The notes: a model not told the origin generated them from the letters alone. DNA of 64,000 bases from Enterococcus diestrammenae (GCF_009933255.1 NZ_MAEI01000052.1:1-64000); one strand, 5' to 3'. Positions 24,913-34,304 are shown, numbered from the stretch's first letter. A program made the numbers and translations.

Positions 24913-25749
24913 ATGGAATTAGTAAATCCCCTAACCTTCAACCCGGAAATTGTCTACGTTTTCGATCCTTGGAACAAACCGGATAACTTTAATAAAATGC
25001 ATTGCCACGACTTTATGGAAATCACCATTATGTTAGAGGGGGAAGCCTATTATCAATTTGGCGCCACCGAACCCGTGATTGTCCGTGCTGGCGAGATTTT
25101 GCTATTCAATCCTGGCGTCCAGCATTCAGAATGGCAAGCCCCCGAGACCTGCTCTCATCAGTTGCATATTGGTCTAAAAAATATCTCCTTAGACGGCTTA
25201 AAACGCAATTTCTTTCCCAATACCCATCCCCGCCTAACTTTAGGGCGTTACCAACATAATGTGATTGACAAAGCGTGGGAAGCGATTCGAGAGCTTAACG
25301 AAGAACGAGAAGAATTCAAGCTGATGCAAAAAGGGCAAATCATCCAAATTCTTGCTTATATTTTACGGGGACTGACAGAGCAACACGCCAGTATGGCACC
25401 GCAACTGTCCTCCAGCGAAAAACGCCATCAAAAAATCGTCAACCAAACGATTTACTTCATCGAAAATCACTACGAAGAAGAAATTACTCTCGAGAAACTC
25501 GCCTTGGATCATTTCGTCAGCCCGACTTATCTTTCCCGTATTTTCAAAGAATCAGTGGGGATGAGTCCGATTAACTACCTGATCAACATCCGTCTCACCC
25601 ACGCCATGGATCTATTGAAAAAAGGCAAGAATACCATCAAAGAAGTCGCCAAAATGGTGGGGTATCAAGATGCCTATCATTTCAGTAAATCCTTTAAGAA
25701 GCAATTTGGCTTGTCACCCTCAGCGATTACGCCGGAAACAGAAGCCTAA
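24913..25749 (+). CDS. AraC-family transcriptional regulator
   Basis: 278 aa. N-terminal cupin-type sensor domain (MHCHDFMEITIMLEGEAYYQFG, residues ~29-50) and C-terminal double helix-turn-helix near 180-275 (ITLEKLALDHFVSPTYLSRIFKESVG and IKEVAKMVGYQDAYHFSKSFKKQFG). Start set at the ATG at 24913 after GGAGAAAACC; 18 codons upstream are open but lack a site. Such sensors usually respond to a sugar. It is divergent from the ABC exporter with 139 bases between; control of a distant target is equally possible. Confidence 0.88.
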   Translation: MELVNPLTFNPEIVYVFDPWNKPDNFNKMHCHDFMEITIMLEGEAYYQFGATEPVIVRAGEILLFNPGVQHSEWQAPETCSHQLHIGLKNISLDGLKRNFFPNTHPRLTLGRYQHNVIDKAWEAIRELNEEREEFKLMQKGQIIQILAYILRGLTEQHASMAPQLSSSEKRHQKIVNQTIYFIENHYEEEITLEKLALDHFVSPTYLSRIFKESVGMSPINYLINIRLTHAMDLLKKGKNTIKEVAKMVGYQDAYHFSKSFKKQFGLSPSAITPETEA

Positions 25750-25760
25750 AAGCATTGCTG

Positions 25761-25970
25761 TCGAAAATAGGTTGCACTTACTTCCAGTGGCTGGAGGGTG
25801 TGGCAGTGGGACTGGGAATTGCCAAACAAAAATCACGTTTGTCAATTCCCTTGCAGCTTCAAACGGAGAGTAGGAACAGCCAGCTGTCCCAACTCTCCGT
25901 AATTCATCTGCGATCCTAAACACTGCAACACCCTCTAGTCACTTCCAGTAAGTGCAACTTATTTTTGCGA
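25761..25970 (+). repeat. Type-1 multi-arm inverted-repeat element, copy 1
   Basis: Arms of about 48 bases (25761-25808 and 25921-25970) pair imperfectly; matching parts include GTTGCACTTACT, GGAGGGTGT and GCAGTG. Inside are two strong hairpins: GGGAATTGCCAAAC / GTTTGTCAATTCCC (25814-25850) and CGGAGAGT...ACAGC / GCTGT...ACTCTCCG (25864-25899). As single strand it would form a three-way structure. It starts 12 bases after the AraC stop. Related copies are at 30047 and 54328. Confidence 0.85.
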
Positions 25971-26140
25971 TATTATGAATATTTGACAATAAAAAATGCC
26001 CAGTTACGGCATGATCGTCCATATCGTACCTAGCAAATGGTCACCAAAACTTACTGATAGCATAAATCGTGACAGGTAAGTATAAACCTCCAATAACATT
26101 TTTGGTTTAGCAAAATAACTAGCTAGACACTTATTATCCC
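25971..26140. other. Linker between type-1 and type-2 elements
   Basis: 170 AT-rich bases between the two inverted-repeat elements. It holds ACGGCATGATCGTCC, faintly like the core of module A, but no gene. Confidence 0.4.
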
Positions 26141-26345
26141 AGAAACTGGTAATCTTTGGCGCAGTAGGCTGGTGCTGGCAGTAGCTCCAAGGATTCAAAG
26201 TGAATTACTCCCCGTTAATTATCGTTTTTTGCTAATTTATGGGGAATTTAAACTTGAAAGACCAATGCCAAACGCGCCTTTTGTTTGGCATTGGCCGGTC
26301 CAGCTACCGCCAGCTCCAACCTACGTAGCCAAAGTACCAGTTTCT
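26141..26345 (+). repeat. Type-2 multi-arm inverted-repeat element, copy 1
   Basis: Arms at 26141-26187 and 26299-26345 pair over about 45 bases (AGAAACTGGTA, CTTTGGC, GTAGG, GCTGGC, GTAGCT in both). Two inner hairpins: AATTACTCCCC / GGGGAATT, and GACCAATGCCAAAC / GTTTGGCATTGG at 26259-26295. It ends 16 bases before the ftsK terminator. Confidence 0.85.
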
Positions 26346-26361
26346 TTCCTCTCTATAAAAA

Positions 26362-26405
26362 AGCGCCACGACTAGTTTTTTAATACTAGCTGTGGCGCTC
26401 TTTTT
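26362..26405. terminator. Terminator of ftsK
   Basis: AGCGCCAC / GTGGCGCT plus inner CTAGT / ACTAG. The ftsK stop is 11 bases away on the minus strand; an A run preceding the stem on the plus strand supplies the U tract. Confidence 0.88.
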
Positions 26406-26410
26406 ATTAT

Positions 26411-28852
26411 TTATGCTTCTGGCATTTCCGGTTCCTCTTCTGGCGTTGGTTCAATCAAAACTTTCCGTGGCTTACTACCTTCAGAGGGGCCCACCACACC
26501 ATGGGCTTCCAGTTCGTCTACTAACCGAGCTGCCCGGTTATAGCCAATACGGAAACGTCGTTGTAGTAAGGAAACACTGGCAGTTTGCATATCCACCACC
26601 AACTCTTTGGCTTGGTCAAAGAGTTCATCTTCCGGTTCGCCCCCGTGACCACTAGCTCCGGATGCTTCCTCGTCAGATACCATCATCTTTTCTTCATAAT
26701 GGGCTTCTTGTTGATCCGTGACAAAGGCCACTACCCGTTCTACTTCATGGTCGGAGATAAATGCCCCCTGCACCCGAATCGGTTTGTTTTCCCCCATCGG
26801 TAAGAAGAGCATATCCCCTCGCCCTAAGAGTTTTTCTGCCCCGTTGGAATCAATAATCGTCCGTGAATCCACCCCACTAGATACTGCAAACGCAATTCGT
26901 GAAGGAACATTGGCTTTGATGATCCCGGTAATGACATCGACACTTGGCCGTTGAGTGGCTAAAATCATGTGAATCCCGGCCGCTCGAGCCATTTGTGCCA
27001 AGCGAGTGATGGCATCTTCCACTTCATTAGAGGCTACCATCATCAAATCCGCTAATTCATCCACGATTACCACAATAAAAGGTAAGGTGGGGTGAATTTC
27101 GCCAGTTTCCATATTCTTTTGCATCACCAATTCGTTGTACCCGGTAATGTTACGGACGCCGGTCGCTGCAAATTTTTCGTAACGTTCTTCCATTTCTTTG
27201 ACGACTTTTTGCAATGCTTGGGCCGCTTTGCGTGGATTGGTCACGACAGGAGTCAGTAAATGAGGAATGCCATTGTAGACATTTAGTTCCACCATTTTCG
27301 GGTCAATCATCATCAGTTTTACTTCATGGGGTTTGGCCCGCATTAAAATACTCGTGATAATGCCATTGATAGCAACTGATTTCCCACTCCCGGTAGACCC
27401 GGCTACTAACAAGTGGGGCATTTTGGCCAAGTCGGCAGTTTGTACGCGACCCGAAATATCCCGACCCAATGGCACTTCCAATAACTTATCTGGGTGATCT
27501 GGCTGGGCATCAATCACCTCGCGGAAACTAACAGTCGATACTTGACTATTAGGCACCTCGATCCCTATCAAAGACTTCCCGGGAATCGGTGCTTCCATCC
27601 GGACATCTTTGGCAGCAAGGGCCAAAGCAATGTCATCAGTTAAATTAACGATTTTTGACACTTTGACGCCGACTGCCGGTTGGACTTCAAACTTGGTGAC
27701 GGCTGGTCCTAAGCTAGCCTTAACTACCTTAGCATCTACGCCGAAACTCTTGAAGGTTTGTTCCAACACGCCGATATTGTGTTCAATTTTTTTGTACTCA
27801 CCAGACTGATCCGCAGGTGGGATTGTATCCAATAAATCCGCTGTCGGTAATTGGTAATCCCGGTCCTCGATTTCTTCGGCAATCTCGAAGTCCAGGTCTT
27901 CCCCGTCATCTTCTCCTTCTTCCGCAGTCCCCGCAGCAGAGCTATTGAGTTTATTTGCCGCTTTAGTAGTACTGCCTTCACTTGCAGCTGCCCCACCCTT
28001 ACAGTATGCCTGTTGGGTAAAGTCATCGATAATCACCGGCAGCTCGGTTTGTTGTGGCTCGCCTGTCGGCACGGTTTCATCCTGTTGACTCTTCGCTATT
28101 CTTTCGTCAGCAGTCAACGGCCGCACTTGATTTTTCTCATTTTCCATCAATTGTAAGCGAGCGGCTTCTTTTTCTGCCTCAATCCGCGCTTGTTTTTCAG
28201 CTTGTTTGGCTTCTCTTTTGGCGACGCGAGCAGCTTTTTTCTCTTGACTTCCAGCCAATACTTGGCCGACTCTTTGGCCTGCGTTTTGCAAATGGTCGAC
28301 AACTTCACCACCAGATAACATACTCGCCAAAAAGATACCAAATAAGATCAACAAGCCGGCAATCAAATAGCTGCCAATATTGGCAACCAAAAAGAAAGTA
28401 CCACTGTAAAGAAGCGCTCCGAGCATTCCGCCACCGACATTTTCAGTAACTTTACTGCTACGTATATCCCTTACCAAATGGGACCAAGTCGTCCCCAAAA
28501 TATTGACTGTCTTGCCCTCAAAGGTGCTAATAAACAAAGCCTCAAAAATCACCAAAATACCTAGATAAATCAATAACACCCCGATTATCCGCCGGTAATT
28601 TTTAAAGTGGGCTTCGGTATTTTTCACCATCAGCCAAATCCCATAGGCCCCTAAGCCAAGGAACAATAGTGGATATGTGTTTCCACCGATTATTCGTAAA
28701 CAATTAGCCAGCAAAGTTCCCAGAAACCCTAAACGGAATAAACCAAAACCGGCAAATAGGACAAATAACAAGCCAACCAGAACAACCGTCAATTTTTCTT
28801 GTTGTTGTAGTTCTTTTTTTGTTTTTTTACGTGGACTTTTTTTCTGTACCAT
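26411..28852 (-). CDS. ftsK: DNA translocase FtsK/SpoIIIE
   Basis: 813 aa. Four N-terminal membrane segments at about 22-180; a charged, Ala/Lys/Glu-rich coiled linker at 205-245; an acidic low-complexity stretch at 290-335; then the motor domain with Walker A GSTGSGKS at 485-492 and Walker [12 protein letters not shown]; and the C-terminal winged-helix gamma domain ([26 protein letters not shown]). It pumps chromosomal DNA through the closing septum and activates XerCD/XerS recombination. ATG preceded by AGGGAGACGAAGG. Monocistronic. FtsK and SpoIIIE cannot be told apart from sequence alone; a coccus would use the FtsK name. Confidence 0.96.
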   Translation of the reverse strand: MVQKKSPRKKTKKELQQQEKLTVVLVGLLFVLFAGFGLFRLGFLGTLLANCLRIIGGNTYPLLFLGLGAYGIWLMVKNTEAHFKNYRRIIGVLLIYLGILVIFEALFISTFEGKTVNILGTTWSHLVRDIRSSKVTENVGGGMLGALLYSGTFFLVANIGSYLIAGLLILFGIFLASMLSGGEVVDHLQNAGQRVGQVLAGSQEKKAARVAKREAKQAEKQARIEAEKEAARLQLMENEKNQVRPLTADERIAKSQQDETVPTGEPQQTELPVIIDDFTQQAYCKGGAAASEGSTTKAANKLNSSAAGTAEEGEDDGEDLDFEIAEEIEDRDYQLPTADLLDTIPPADQSGEYKKIEHNIGVLEQTFKSFGVDAKVVKASLGPAVTKFEVQPAVGVKVSKIVNLTDDIALALAAKDVRMEAPIPGKSLIGIEVPNSQVSTVSFREVIDAQPDHPDKLLEVPLGRDISGRVQTADLAKMPHLLVAGSTGSGKSVAINGIITSILMRAKPHEVKLMMIDPKMVELNVYNGIPHLLTPVVTNPRKAAQALQKVVKEMEERYEKFAATGVRNITGYNELVMQKNMETGEIHPTLPFIVVIVDELADLMMVASNEVEDAITRLAQMARAAGIHMILATQRPSVDVITGIIKANVPSRIAFAVSSGVDSRTIIDSNGAEKLLGRGDMLFLPMGENKPIRVQGAFISDHEVERVVAFVTDQQEAHYEEKMMVSDEEASGASGHGGEPEDELFDQAKELVVDMQTASVSLLQRRFRIGYNRAARLVDELEAHGVVGPSEGSKPRKVLIEPTPEEEPEMPEA

Positions 28853-29129
28853 CCTTCGTCTCCCTCATTTCATCCTTTCCATTATAACCAAAAAATGACG
28901 GGAACAAAAGTTTTCCTATTAATAAAAACCGCTGCTAGCAGATTTACAAAAAATATAAAGTTTTTTTAAGCTGTTTCAAATTGAACAATTTACAAGATTA
29001 GACTAGGTTTTTAGCTAAAAAAGCAGAATTAACGGCTATCTATCGCCATTACAAACAGCTGACTTCCAATCATTTTGACCTATTCGACGTTATTTATCCC
29101 ATCAAAAAATACGTTCGATATTTTTTATC
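28853..29129. other. AT-rich intergenic stretch with no gene
   Basis: About 280 bases between ftsK and the promoter of the small membrane gene. It presumably contains the ftsK promoter on the minus strand; I see no gene, repeat copy or strong hairpin. Confidence 0.5.
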
Positions 29130-29158
29130 TTTTCATTTATCGAGAGTTTTGTTAAAAT
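29130..29158 (+). promoter_or_regulatory. Probable promoter of the small membrane protein gene
   Basis: TTTTCA, a 17-base spacer and TAAAAT (29153-29158). It leaves a leader of about 90 bases before the small gene at 29256. Confidence 0.45.
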
Positions 29159-29255
29159 CACGATGGGATGTGGTGTCCTTTTCCTGAGTTTTTTCTTTCG
29201 CTTCCACCGATTGAACTGCAGGAAATGATATAAATTGGTTAAGGAGCTTGGTTAT

Positions 29256-29426
29256 ATGAAATTTTTATTCTTTTTCGTCCTATTTGTTGCCGGCTGCGTC
29301 TATCTATTCTACTTATTGACCCGCCGTACCATTCGCGAAGCCTATGAAAGTATTGAAGGTAAAAACGAGTTGATCCGCAAAATAAAAGCTTTTTTCGTCG
29401 GTATCTTTCGCCTTATCGCATATTAA
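29256..29426 (+). CDS. Small single-span membrane protein, function unknown
   Basis: 56 aa: MKFLFFFVLFVAGCVYLFY forms one membrane segment, followed by a basic cytoplasmic-type tail (LTRRTIREAYESIEGKNELI and on). The ATG at 29256 has AAGGAG nine bases upstream, better than the upstream ATG at 29235 in frame. A strong terminator 45 bases past the stop supports a real transcription unit. No family recognised. Confidence 0.65.
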   Translation: MKFLFFFVLFVAGCVYLFYLLTRRTIREAYESIEGKNELIRKIKAFFVGIFRLIAY

Positions 29427-29470
29427 TTTGTAGTTTGGCAGTCGTTTGCGTCCAGCTACCATTCAAAACA

Positions 29471-29530
29471 ATCCGAACACTCTCGTATCTTTTCTTGGCA
29501 CCAAGATACGAAAGGTCCGGATATTTTTGT
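29471..29530 (+). terminator. Terminator of the small membrane gene
   Basis: ATCCG...CGTATCTT / AAGATACG...CCGGAT followed by ATTTTTG. The inner eight pairs are perfect. Confidence 0.8.
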
Positions 29531-29626
29531 CTGTTACGCACCAATTTGATGCTTTTCTATGTATACCAGCAATCACATTTAAGTTATTCTATCCTACTTC
29601 AGAAAAACAAAAAACTAATCCGCACC

Positions 29627-29749
29627 TCACACTAGAAAACTAACTCCCATCACCTTTAACACAAGGTATAAGAAACCTACTAATAATACCGTCGAGCTAA
29701 TAATAAACAATAAAAATCCTAACCAAAAACTATTTTGCTTACGAAACAT
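29627..29749 (-). CDS. Very small hydrophobic peptide (40 aa), candidate
   Basis: Open frame encoding a start MFRKQNSFWLGFLL, a membrane segment of about 25 hydrophobic residues (GFLLFIISSTVLLVGFLYLV) and a short end KVMGVSFLV. GAGGGG sits seven bases before the ATG, a convincing ribosome site in otherwise AT-rich, gene-poor DNA. No homologous family recognised. Such peptides can be toxins or small regulators of membrane proteins, but nothing here proves that. Confidence 0.45.
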   Translation of the reverse strand: MFRKQNSFWLGFLLFIISSTVLLVGFLYLVLKVMGVSFLV

Positions 29750-30046
29750 CAGCGTCCCCTCACTTTCTTAGCTATGCCAATTCTGATTTTAAGAATAACA
29801 GAATAACAAAAACAGCTGATAAAAATGAATGTAATTTTATTTATTTCAAACACAAAACTTTCTATTAAAAGTCAGATCCTAGTTGAACGGATTCAAATTT
29901 GCGATTTATGATTTTTTTGTTTTTATTATTTGAGTATTCAAACTAATTTTCTCATTTTTTTATTTTTTTAAGTTATTAAAGTTTACCCATAAAACATTCA
30001 GAAATTTCTGTTTTTCATATTTACTGGGTTTCATACTGTAATCCAA
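29750..30046. other. Very AT-rich spacer
   Basis: About 300 bases with long A and T runs between the 40-aa peptide gene and the type-1 element. It would contain the peptide's promoter on the minus strand. No gene or clear structure seen. Confidence 0.45.
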
Positions 30047-30311
30047 AAAAACAGGACAGCCTTGCTTCCGGAGAATGCCTCGGGTGGTAGTGGGACCGGT
30101 AAATGTCAACTAAAGACCCGTTGTCATTTTGCTAGCTCATCTTAGCGATTTCTGCTTAGATGAACTGTATGCGTCATGCTTCTGATAGCTCCTTGCCGAA
30201 GTCAAACTTGTTGTAAGTCCAACAAAATCATTGGACAACAACAAGTAATTCCTCGGACATCCTTAACACTACCACCCGAAGCATTCTCCTCCAGCAAGTC
30301 CGCCCTGTTTT
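30047..30311 (+). repeat. Type-1 multi-arm inverted-repeat element, copy 2 (longest)
   Basis: Arms 30047-30092 and 30267-30311 pair over about 45 bases (AAAACAGG, CTTGCT, GGAGAATGC, TCGGGTGGTAGTG). Inner hairpins: AAATGTCAAC / GTTGTCATTT, TCATCTTAGC / GCTTAGATGA, and CTTGTTGT-GTCCAA / TTGGAC-AACAACAAG. The middle arm is absent from the copy at 54328, which is otherwise about 85-90% alike by eye. Confidence 0.9.
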
Positions 30312-30381
30312 ATCGATAAGCAATTTATTACCTTTGCTTCGTAAATCCAGCAATTATTTTCTTGTAGGTAGCATGAGTACA
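30312..30381 (+). repeat. Conserved linker following type-1 copy 2
   Basis: Begins TATCGATAAGC and continues GCTTCGTAAATCCAGCAA and TATTTTCTTGTAGG. The same ~70 bases follow the type-1 copy at 54532-54604, so the linker is part of the repeated unit. Confidence 0.8.
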
Positions 30382-30650
30382 GTGAAAAAGGTGAGATTTA
30401 GCGTAGTAGAATTGGATTGACAGTAGCTCTAAAGATGCGTAATGAATTACTTAGAGTTGTGGTGCTTAGTACCACCTACTCTAAGTTTGAATGCGCAAGG
30501 CAAAGCTAAAGGTGCGTCTGCGCATACAGTTCATCTAAACAGACACCGTTAAGATGAACTAGCAAAGACAAACAGATTTTTTGTTTGGCTTTTGCCGGTC
30601 TAGCTACCGTCAAGCCAATTCCTAGGTCGCTAAATTTCACCTTTTCGGGC
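30382..30650 (+). repeat. Type-2 multi-arm inverted-repeat element, copy 2
   Basis: Arms 30382-30429 and about 30600-30650 pair over ~48 bases, the right arm running into module A. Inner hairpins: ACTTAGAGT-GTGG / CCAC-ACTCTAAGT, ATGCGCA / TGCGCAT, AGTTCATCT / AGATGAACT, CAAAGACAAACA / TGTTTGGCTTTG. The ends of the arms (GTAGCT) match the copy at 26141. Confidence 0.87.
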
Positions 30651-30739
30651 AACACAATGACGGCATGATACGCCACTTAATTACTGATATATCAAGCTTT
30701 TTGGAGCATAATTTTTTTATAAGTTCTTTATCTATCAAA
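30632..30739 (+). repeat. Intergenic repeat module A, copy 3
   Basis: AAATTTCACC, TTTTCGGGC, ACAATGACGGCATGATACG, palindrome TGATATATCA (30685-30694), then TATAAGTTCTTTATCTATC. It shares its first ~20 bases with the right arm of the type-2 element and abuts the kdgK terminator. Confidence 0.88.
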
Positions 30740-30786
30740 AAGCTTGCACCTCTTCAAACAGGTTGAAGTAGTTGCAAGCTTTTTTA
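30737..30786. terminator. Terminator of the uronate operon
   Basis: AAAAGCTTGCA / TGCAAGCTTTT with an inner TTCAA / TTGAA. It lies eight bases past the KDG kinase stop on the minus strand, A and T runs on both sides. Confidence 0.87.
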
Positions 30787-30793
30787 ACTCTGA

Positions 30794-31792
30794 TTATCGT
30801 TTGATTTCTTTGACTCCATTTTTCAGCATTTCTGAAATTTCAGTAGCCGAAAGTTGATTGTGATCCCCGTGAAAAGTATGTTTCATAGCTGATGCTAGTG
30901 CTGCGAAGTCCACCGTTTCCTGAGGAGACATCCCCGTCAATAAACCATGCAAAATCCCACCAGTATAAGCATCGCCCCCACCAACACGATCGACAATCTG
31001 TTGAATGTCATAATTCACCGATTGGTACAAAATACCCTCCGTATACAAATTCCCCAGTAAAAAATTGTGATTGGCATCGATAACTTTGCGGGTCGTGCTA
31101 TAAAATGTTTTGATATTCGGATAGCCCTTTTGAATTTCTTCATAGTAATAATCCAAAGAAGCGCCAGCTACTTCGGGCACCTTGAAGAAATTCAAAGCAT
31201 CCAAACGCCCGGCAGAAAGCACATCCACCCAATTAGCCATTTCCCGCACAAATGTGCCACAGTCAGCCACTGACCACAGCTTGCCACGGTAGTTAACATC
31301 TAAAACGACAGTAATGCCTCGCTCTTTAGCAGCTTTCGCCAAGGTCAATGTGAGTTGACGCCACGAATCTGACAAAGCCGGTGTGATACCAGAGAGCAAT
31401 AGCAGTTCTGTCTCTCCCAACAAGTCATCTAGCTGCCATTCCAACTCTGTCATCATGGCAAAACTAGAATACTTGCGGTCATAGACAACATTTGAAGAGC
31501 GTAAGCCGACACCGGTTTCCAGGTAATAAGTACCTAAGCGCTCGCCGCCTTCCAGTAGAAAGCGCGTGTCCACACCGTATTTTCGTAAATGCTGTTTCAC
31601 CGCTTGTCCCAAAGGATTTTGGGGTACTTTACTGGCAAAAGCCACTTGATGCCCGTAGTTGGCCAAAGAGACGGCTACATTTGCCTCGCCACCACCATAA
31701 TCCGCAGCAAACACCTGACTTTCCGCCATCCGAGTATCTTCTATCGTCGACAACCGCAACATAATTTCCCCAAGTGTCACAACTTTTTTCAT
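30794..31792 (-). CDS. kdgK: 2-dehydro-3-deoxygluconate kinase (PfkB family)
   Basis: 332 aa PfkB/ribokinase-fold kinase. N-terminal MKKVVTLGEIMLRLS, the substrate lid GGGEANVAVSLANYG, and the C-terminal anion hole/base motif DRVGGGDAYTGG with its catalytic Asp. It phosphorylates KDG to KDPG in the uronate pathway. Start set at ATG 31792, four bases after the KDPG aldolase stop; an upstream in-frame extension overlaps that gene and is not used. Last gene of the kduI-kduD-aldolase-kinase series. Confidence 0.92.
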   Translation of the reverse strand: MKKVVTLGEIMLRLSTIEDTRMAESQVFAADYGGGEANVAVSLANYGHQVAFASKVPQNPLGQAVKQHLRKYGVDTRFLLEGGERLGTYYLETGVGLRSSNVVYDRKYSSFAMMTELEWQLDDLLGETELLLLSGITPALSDSWRQLTLTLAKAAKERGITVVLDVNYRGKLWSVADCGTFVREMANWVDVLSAGRLDALNFFKVPEVAGASLDYYYEEIQKGYPNIKTFYSTTRKVIDANHNFLLGNLYTEGILYQSVNYDIQQIVDRVGGGDAYTGGILHGLLTGMSPQETVDFAALASAMKHTFHGDHNQLSATEISEMLKNGVKEIKR

Positions 31793-31796
31793 GAGA

Positions 31797-32444
31797 TTAG
31801 TTCCCTGCCTTGATCCGTTTAAATTCTGCCATGTATTCTTTGGCGGCAGCAGTAACGCCTTCGTAATCGCCACTTTCAGCTGGTTTCATCAAATTACCAC
31901 CAACTCCGACAGTCACGACACCAGCTTTAAACCAGTCTTTCATATTTTCCAAGCTAACCCCACCAGTTGGCATGATGTTCACATGTGGCAGAGGCGCTTT
32001 GAAAGCACCAATGATTGATGGACCAAAAGCCGAACCTGGGAACAATTTTACAATATCGACACCCGCTTTCAAGGCGTCCTTGATTTCCGTAATAGTCATG
32101 CAGCCTGGCAAATAAGGAATTTGATACAAATTACAGATTTCGGCTGTTTCTTGATCAAAGGTGGGGCTAACAATAAAATCAGCTCCTGCCATGATGGCTA
32201 AACGAGCAGTGATAGCATCTAAAACCGTCCCTGCTCCGATAACCACTTCAGGATCTTCATTAGCTGCTACCATTTCAGCAATGACTTCATCCGCTTGGGG
32301 TAATGTAAAAGTGATTTCTAAGCCTTTCATCCCCCCTGCTAAGAGTGCTTGACAAGATTTGATGCCTTGTTCTTTTGAATTGCCACGAACCACTGGAATC
32401 ACACCAGCTTTTTCCAATTTTGTTAAGATTTCTACACGTTTCAT
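31797..32444 (-). CDS. KDPG/KHG aldolase (Entner-Doudoroff aldolase)
   Basis: 215 aa class I aldolase that splits KDPG into pyruvate and glyceraldehyde-3-phosphate. The Schiff-base Lys133 is in IVKLFPGSAFGPS; Glu43 in GLEITF and Arg20 in PVVRG complete the active site. Length is normal for the Eda/KdgA family. A strong AAGGAGG site precedes the ATG. It is separated from kduD by 134 bases and from kdgK by four. Confidence 0.95.
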   Translation of the reverse strand: MKRVEILTKLEKAGVIPVVRGNSKEQGIKSCQALLAGGMKGLEITFTLPQADEVIAEMVAANEDPEVVIGAGTVLDAITARLAIMAGADFIVSPTFDQETAEICNLYQIPYLPGCMTITEIKDALKAGVDIVKLFPGSAFGPSIIGAFKAPLPHVNIMPTGGVSLENMKDWFKAGVVTVGVGGNLMKPAESGDYEGVTAAAKEYMAEFKRIKAGN

Positions 32445-32578
32445 ACGTTTTCCTCCTTTTTTTTTGCTAGTTCGACGATTAGTGCCGACGCTAGCTAACC
32501 AGCAACGACAGAACGAATACTATTAGAACCACTCAATTAACGTAGCTACCCAACGAAGGTACCACGATGGTCATGGAG
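32445..32578. other. Intergenic spacer within the uronate operon
   Basis: 134 bases between kduD and the aldolase gene. It contains GCTAG...CTAGC and other short inverted repeats but no clear promoter or terminator. A processing or attenuation site is possible. Confidence 0.35.
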
Positions 32579-33382
32579 CTAAGGTTGTTTCCCAATATAC
32601 GCCAAGATTCCACCGTCTACATAAAGAATATGCCCATTGACAAAATCAGAAGCATCAGAAGCCAAGAAGACGGTTGGACCAGCCAAGTCGACGGTTTCTC
32701 CCCAACGTCCCGCAGGTGTTTTTGATACGATAAATTGATCAAAAGGATGACGAGAGCCATCTGCTTGGGTTTCTCGCAAAGGTGCCGTTTGGGGTGTTGC
32801 AATGTAGCCCGGACCAATGCCATTACATTGAATATTGGCTTCACCAAATTCAGAACAGATATTTTTGGTCAGCATTTTCAGGCCACCTTTTGCAGCTGCA
32901 TAGCCCGCAACAGTTTCCCGACCCAATTCAGACATCATTGAACAGATATTGATGATTTTACCATGACCTTTTTTGATCATACCGGGTAAAACAGCTTTTG
33001 CTACGATAAAGGGTGCATTTAAGTCCACATCCACTACTTGACGGAAATCCGCAGCCGACATTTCCAACATTGGAATCCGTTTGATAATCCCCGCATTGTT
33101 GACCAAAATATCGATAGTACCAACTTCTTTTTCAATTGTTGCGACTAATCTATTCACTGCCTCTTCATCCGTCACATCTGCTACATAGCCATGGGCCTCG
33201 ATGCCAGCAGCTTGATAACTGGCCCTTCCTTTGTCCACAAACTCTTGTTTTAGATCGTTAAAGACGATTGTTGCGCCAGCTTTCGCCAACGCTTTTGCTA
33301 TTTCAAAGCCAATACCATAAGTCGCATCTGTTACCAGTGCCACTTTGCCATCAAGGCGGAACATATCCATAGAAAATTCCAT
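32579..33382 (-). CDS. kduD: SDR oxidoreductase, KduD / gluconate 5-dehydrogenase type, with altered cofactor loop
   Basis: 267 aa short-chain dehydrogenase. NNAG at 95-98 and the catalytic Ser148, Tyr161 and Lys165 (YAAAKGG) are intact, as is the C-terminal NGHILYVDGGILAYIGKQP typical of the streptococcal Ga5DH/KduD group. The cofactor loop reads TDATYGIG at 18-25 where the family has TGASYGIG: the first glycine of GxxxGxG is Asp19 (GAT instead of GGT, one base). Context with KduI, KDG kinase and KDPG aldolase indicates the KduD step: reduction of 2,5-diketo-3-deoxygluconate to KDG. GGAGAG before the ATG. Activity of this allele is uncertain. Confidence 0.87.
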   Translation of the reverse strand: MEFSMDMFRLDGKVALVTDATYGIGFEIAKALAKAGATIVFNDLKQEFVDKGRASYQAAGIEAHGYVADVTDEEAVNRLVATIEKEVGTIDILVNNAGIIKRIPMLEMSAADFRQVVDVDLNAPFIVAKAVLPGMIKKGHGKIINICSMMSELGRETVAGYAAAKGGLKMLTKNICSEFGEANIQCNGIGPGYIATPQTAPLRETQADGSRHPFDQFIVSKTPAGRWGETVDLAGPTVFLASDASDFVNGHILYVDGGILAYIGKQP

Positions 33383-33432
33383 CGCTTACTCTCCAGTCGT
33401 TTTCAGGGATCTTCCATTGTCATTGACAATCC

Positions 33433-34275
33433 CTATTTCATTTCACTCATCGGCACCATATCCATATCAGTGTAGGTAATATTTTCACCACACATCGCCC
33501 AAATAAAGCTGTAATTAGCGGTGCCCACGCCAGAATGAATCGACCAACTTGGAGAGATAACCGCTTGGCCTTCGTCAATAACTAAGTGCTTGGTCTCATC
33601 TGGTTTGCCCATCATATGGAAAACGCGAGTATCCTCATTGGCATAGTCAAAGTAGACGTAAGCTTCCATCCGACGTTCATGGGTATGACAAGGCATCGTG
33701 TTCCAAGCCGAACCTGGTTCCAGAATTGTATAACCCATTTGCAATTGACAGCTTTCACAAACATTGGGGTGAATGTATTGGTAGATTTTCCGTTCATTCA
33801 AGGTGACGCCTTCACCTGTTTCCATCGGTTTGACTTGATCGATGGCGATTTTAACATTTGGATATTTTTTGTGAGCAGGGACCGAGCTAATATAAAATTT
33901 TGCTGGATTCGCTGCATCTTCAGAAGTAAAGACGACATGCTTCGTTTCTTTACCAATGTAGTAACCATCTTGTTTTTTCGTGGTTTCTTTTTCGCCATCG
34001 ATTTCGATAAAACCAGGGCCACCGATATTGATCACCCCTAGTTCCCGGCGTTCCAAGAAATAAGCCACACCTAACTCAGTAGACAACTGGATTTCTAAGG
34101 CTTCAGTTGTCGGGGTCACACCACCGAAAATCATACGGTCATTGTGTGTATAAGTCAGGTGAATCTCTCCAGGTACAAAGACACTTTCCACCAAGAATTC
34201 TCGGCGAAGTTCTTCTGTTGAATAGTGTTGGATATCAAGAGGGCTATGAGTGTAACGCGTTTCCATCGTTTGCAT
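33433..34275 (-). CDS. kduI: 5-dehydro-4-deoxy-D-glucuronate isomerase KduI
   Basis: 280 aa cupin-fold isomerase, matching the family length (about 275-280). Metal-ligand motif CHTHERRMEAYVYF near residue 190 and HSGVGTANYSFIWAMCGENITY near the C-terminus are characteristic. It converts 5-keto-4-deoxyuronate (from unsaturated galacturonate or glucuronate) to 2,5-diketo-3-deoxygluconate. The ATG at 34275 has AAAGGAG eight bases before it. First gene of the operon, 30 bases downstream of the operator-like inverted repeat at 34305-34340. Confidence 0.95.
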   Translation of the reverse strand: MQTMETRYTHSPLDIQHYSTEELRREFLVESVFVPGEIHLTYTHNDRMIFGGVTPTTEALEIQLSTELGVAYFLERRELGVINIGGPGFIEIDGEKETTKKQDGYYIGKETKHVVFTSEDAANPAKFYISSVPAHKKYPNVKIAIDQVKPMETGEGVTLNERKIYQYIHPNVCESCQLQMGYTILEPGSAWNTMPCHTHERRMEAYVYFDYANEDTRVFHMMGKPDETKHLVIDEGQAVISPSWSIHSGVGTANYSFIWAMCGENITYTDMDMVPMSEMK

Positions 34276-34304
34276 TATCGTTTCTCCTTTTACCACTATT
34301 TAAT

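Noticed and set aside
25761..26345. Inverted repeats considered as insertion sequence ends
   Set aside because: No transposase frame between the arms, inner parts are themselves hairpins, and no target duplication is evident. A non-autonomous element remains possible but an IS is not supported.
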